7,033 nucleotides of DNA from Planctomycetota bacterium (GTDB taxonomy: Bacteria > Planctomycetota > Planctomycetia > Pirellulales > UBA7805), in contig JABABY010000104.1 of the NCBI GenBank assembly GCA_014237955.1, positions 1 through 7,033 of the forward strand, written 5' to 3'. Both the position numbers and the translations under genes were made by a program. The first letter of the stretch is position 1; every line of letters starts with the position of its first letter. The notes below the pieces were generated by a model that saw nothing but the letters and a program-made list of their open reading frames with translations, was not told the DNA's origin and made no database searches. This document shows, one piece after another, positions 6,430-7,033 of the stretch.

Positions 6430-7033
6430 ATGTCCGATTCAGAACGAGTTGTTGATCCTGAGGGGCTTTTAGAATATTCGGTAGTGTTTACTGATCGTTC
6501 GTTGAATCATATGTCGGCGCGGTTTAGGCAGGTGATGTGTGACATTTCGGAGGCAATGAAGAATACCTACTCGGCGTCTGCCACAGTACTTGTTCCCGGC
6601 GGTGGAACATATGCGATGGAAGCCGTTGCGCGACAATTCGCGAACGACCAATCCTGCCTTATCTTGCGGAACGGCTGGTTTAGCTATCGCTGGAGCCAGA
6701 TAATTGAGACTGGGAATATTTCCTCGCGCGCAGCTGTACTCAAGGCCATGCCGATCGACTCAGGCCCGAACGCCCCTTTTGCCCCCCCGAGTTTTGACAA
6801 GGTGGTCGATACGATTCGCTCGGAGAAGCCGCAACTTCTGTTTTGTCCCCATGTGGAGACATCTTCCGGAATAATGCTTCCGGAGCCATATCTTGCCGGC
6901 CTCGCAGATGCGATTCATTCCGTGGGCGGACTATTGGTCCTTGATTGTATCGCCAGCGGAGCCATTTGGATCGACATGGATTCCGTCGGCGTGGATGTAT
7001 TAATCACAGCACCTCAGAAAGGATGGAGCGGCT
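6430..7033 (+). CDS. class V PLP-dependent aminotransferase (alanine/serine-glyoxylate type), N-terminal part
   Basis: The first 201 codons of an aminotransferase cut by the right edge; the family is usually about 370-400 residues. Such enzymes move an amino group from alanine, serine or a related amine to glyoxylate or pyruvate with PLP. Visible: NHMSARF (26-32, substrate entry), PGGGTYAMEAVARQ (56-69; GGGT binds the cofactor phosphate), RNGWFSYRW (80-88), HVETSSGI (141-148), LDCIASGAIWIDMD (171-184; D172 should contact the pyridine nitrogen) and APQKGWSG (194-201; K197 is the Schiff-base lysine). Start ATG 6430-6432 has AGGGTGG at 6418-6424, 5 nt upstream. The frame is intact to the edge. 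It follows the decarboxylase by 75 bp, so co-transcription is likely. The exact substrate cannot be read from this part; related members carry annotations as alanine-glyoxylate, serine-glyoxylate or aminoethylphosphonate transaminases. Confidence 0.92.
   Translation, partial: MSDSERVVDPEGLLEYSVVFTDRSLNHMSARFRQVMCDISEAMKNTYSASATVLVPGGGTYAMEAVARQFANDQSCLILRNGWFSYRWSQIIETGNISSRAAVLKAMPIDSGPNAPFAPPSFDKVVDTIRSEKPQLLFCPHVETSSGIMLPEPYLAGLADAIHSVGGLLVLDCIASGAIWIDMDSVGVDVLITAPQKGWSG

Overview
The window carries six genes of a mid-GC bacterium, four on the minus strand (left) and two on the plus strand (right), separated by one divergent intergenic region near 3.8-4.04 kb. The genes are well preserved, and I see no insertion sequence, CRISPR array, tRNA or rRNA. 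A Hanks-type kinase fused to an FHA domain, RmuC, a PolB-type exonuclease and an AdiA-type decarboxylase suggest a Gram-negative bacterium rich in eukaryote-like signalling. Planctomycetota or a proteobacterium would fit, but the lineage is an inference and is not proven by the sequence.

Left block, read right to left on the minus strand: a small conserved protein of unknown function (3795-3388), a DEDDy 3'-5' exonuclease of the PolB-exo2 type (3259-2429), the DNA-recombination protein RmuC (2288-978), and the N-terminal 225 residues of an FHA-serine/threonine kinase fusion that runs off the left edge (675-1). The gaps are 128, 140 and 302 bp, so several of these genes may have their own promoters. 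The pairing of rmuC with an exonuclease gene suggests a DNA-maintenance neighbourhood.

Right block, plus strand: a 770-residue PLP-dependent decarboxylase closest in my memory to biodegradative arginine decarboxylase AdiA (4042-6354), then the first 201 codons of a class V (alanine/serine-glyoxylate type) aminotransferase (6430 to the right edge). They lie 75 bp apart and probably form one amino-acid-catabolic transcription unit.

The most notable points are a 20-bp near-perfect palindrome directly upstream of the decarboxylase that looks like an operator, the replacement of the conserved alpha-C glutamate by alanine in the FHA kinase, and the small conserved unknown protein. I found no clear evidence for a wholly new multi-gene system in this window.
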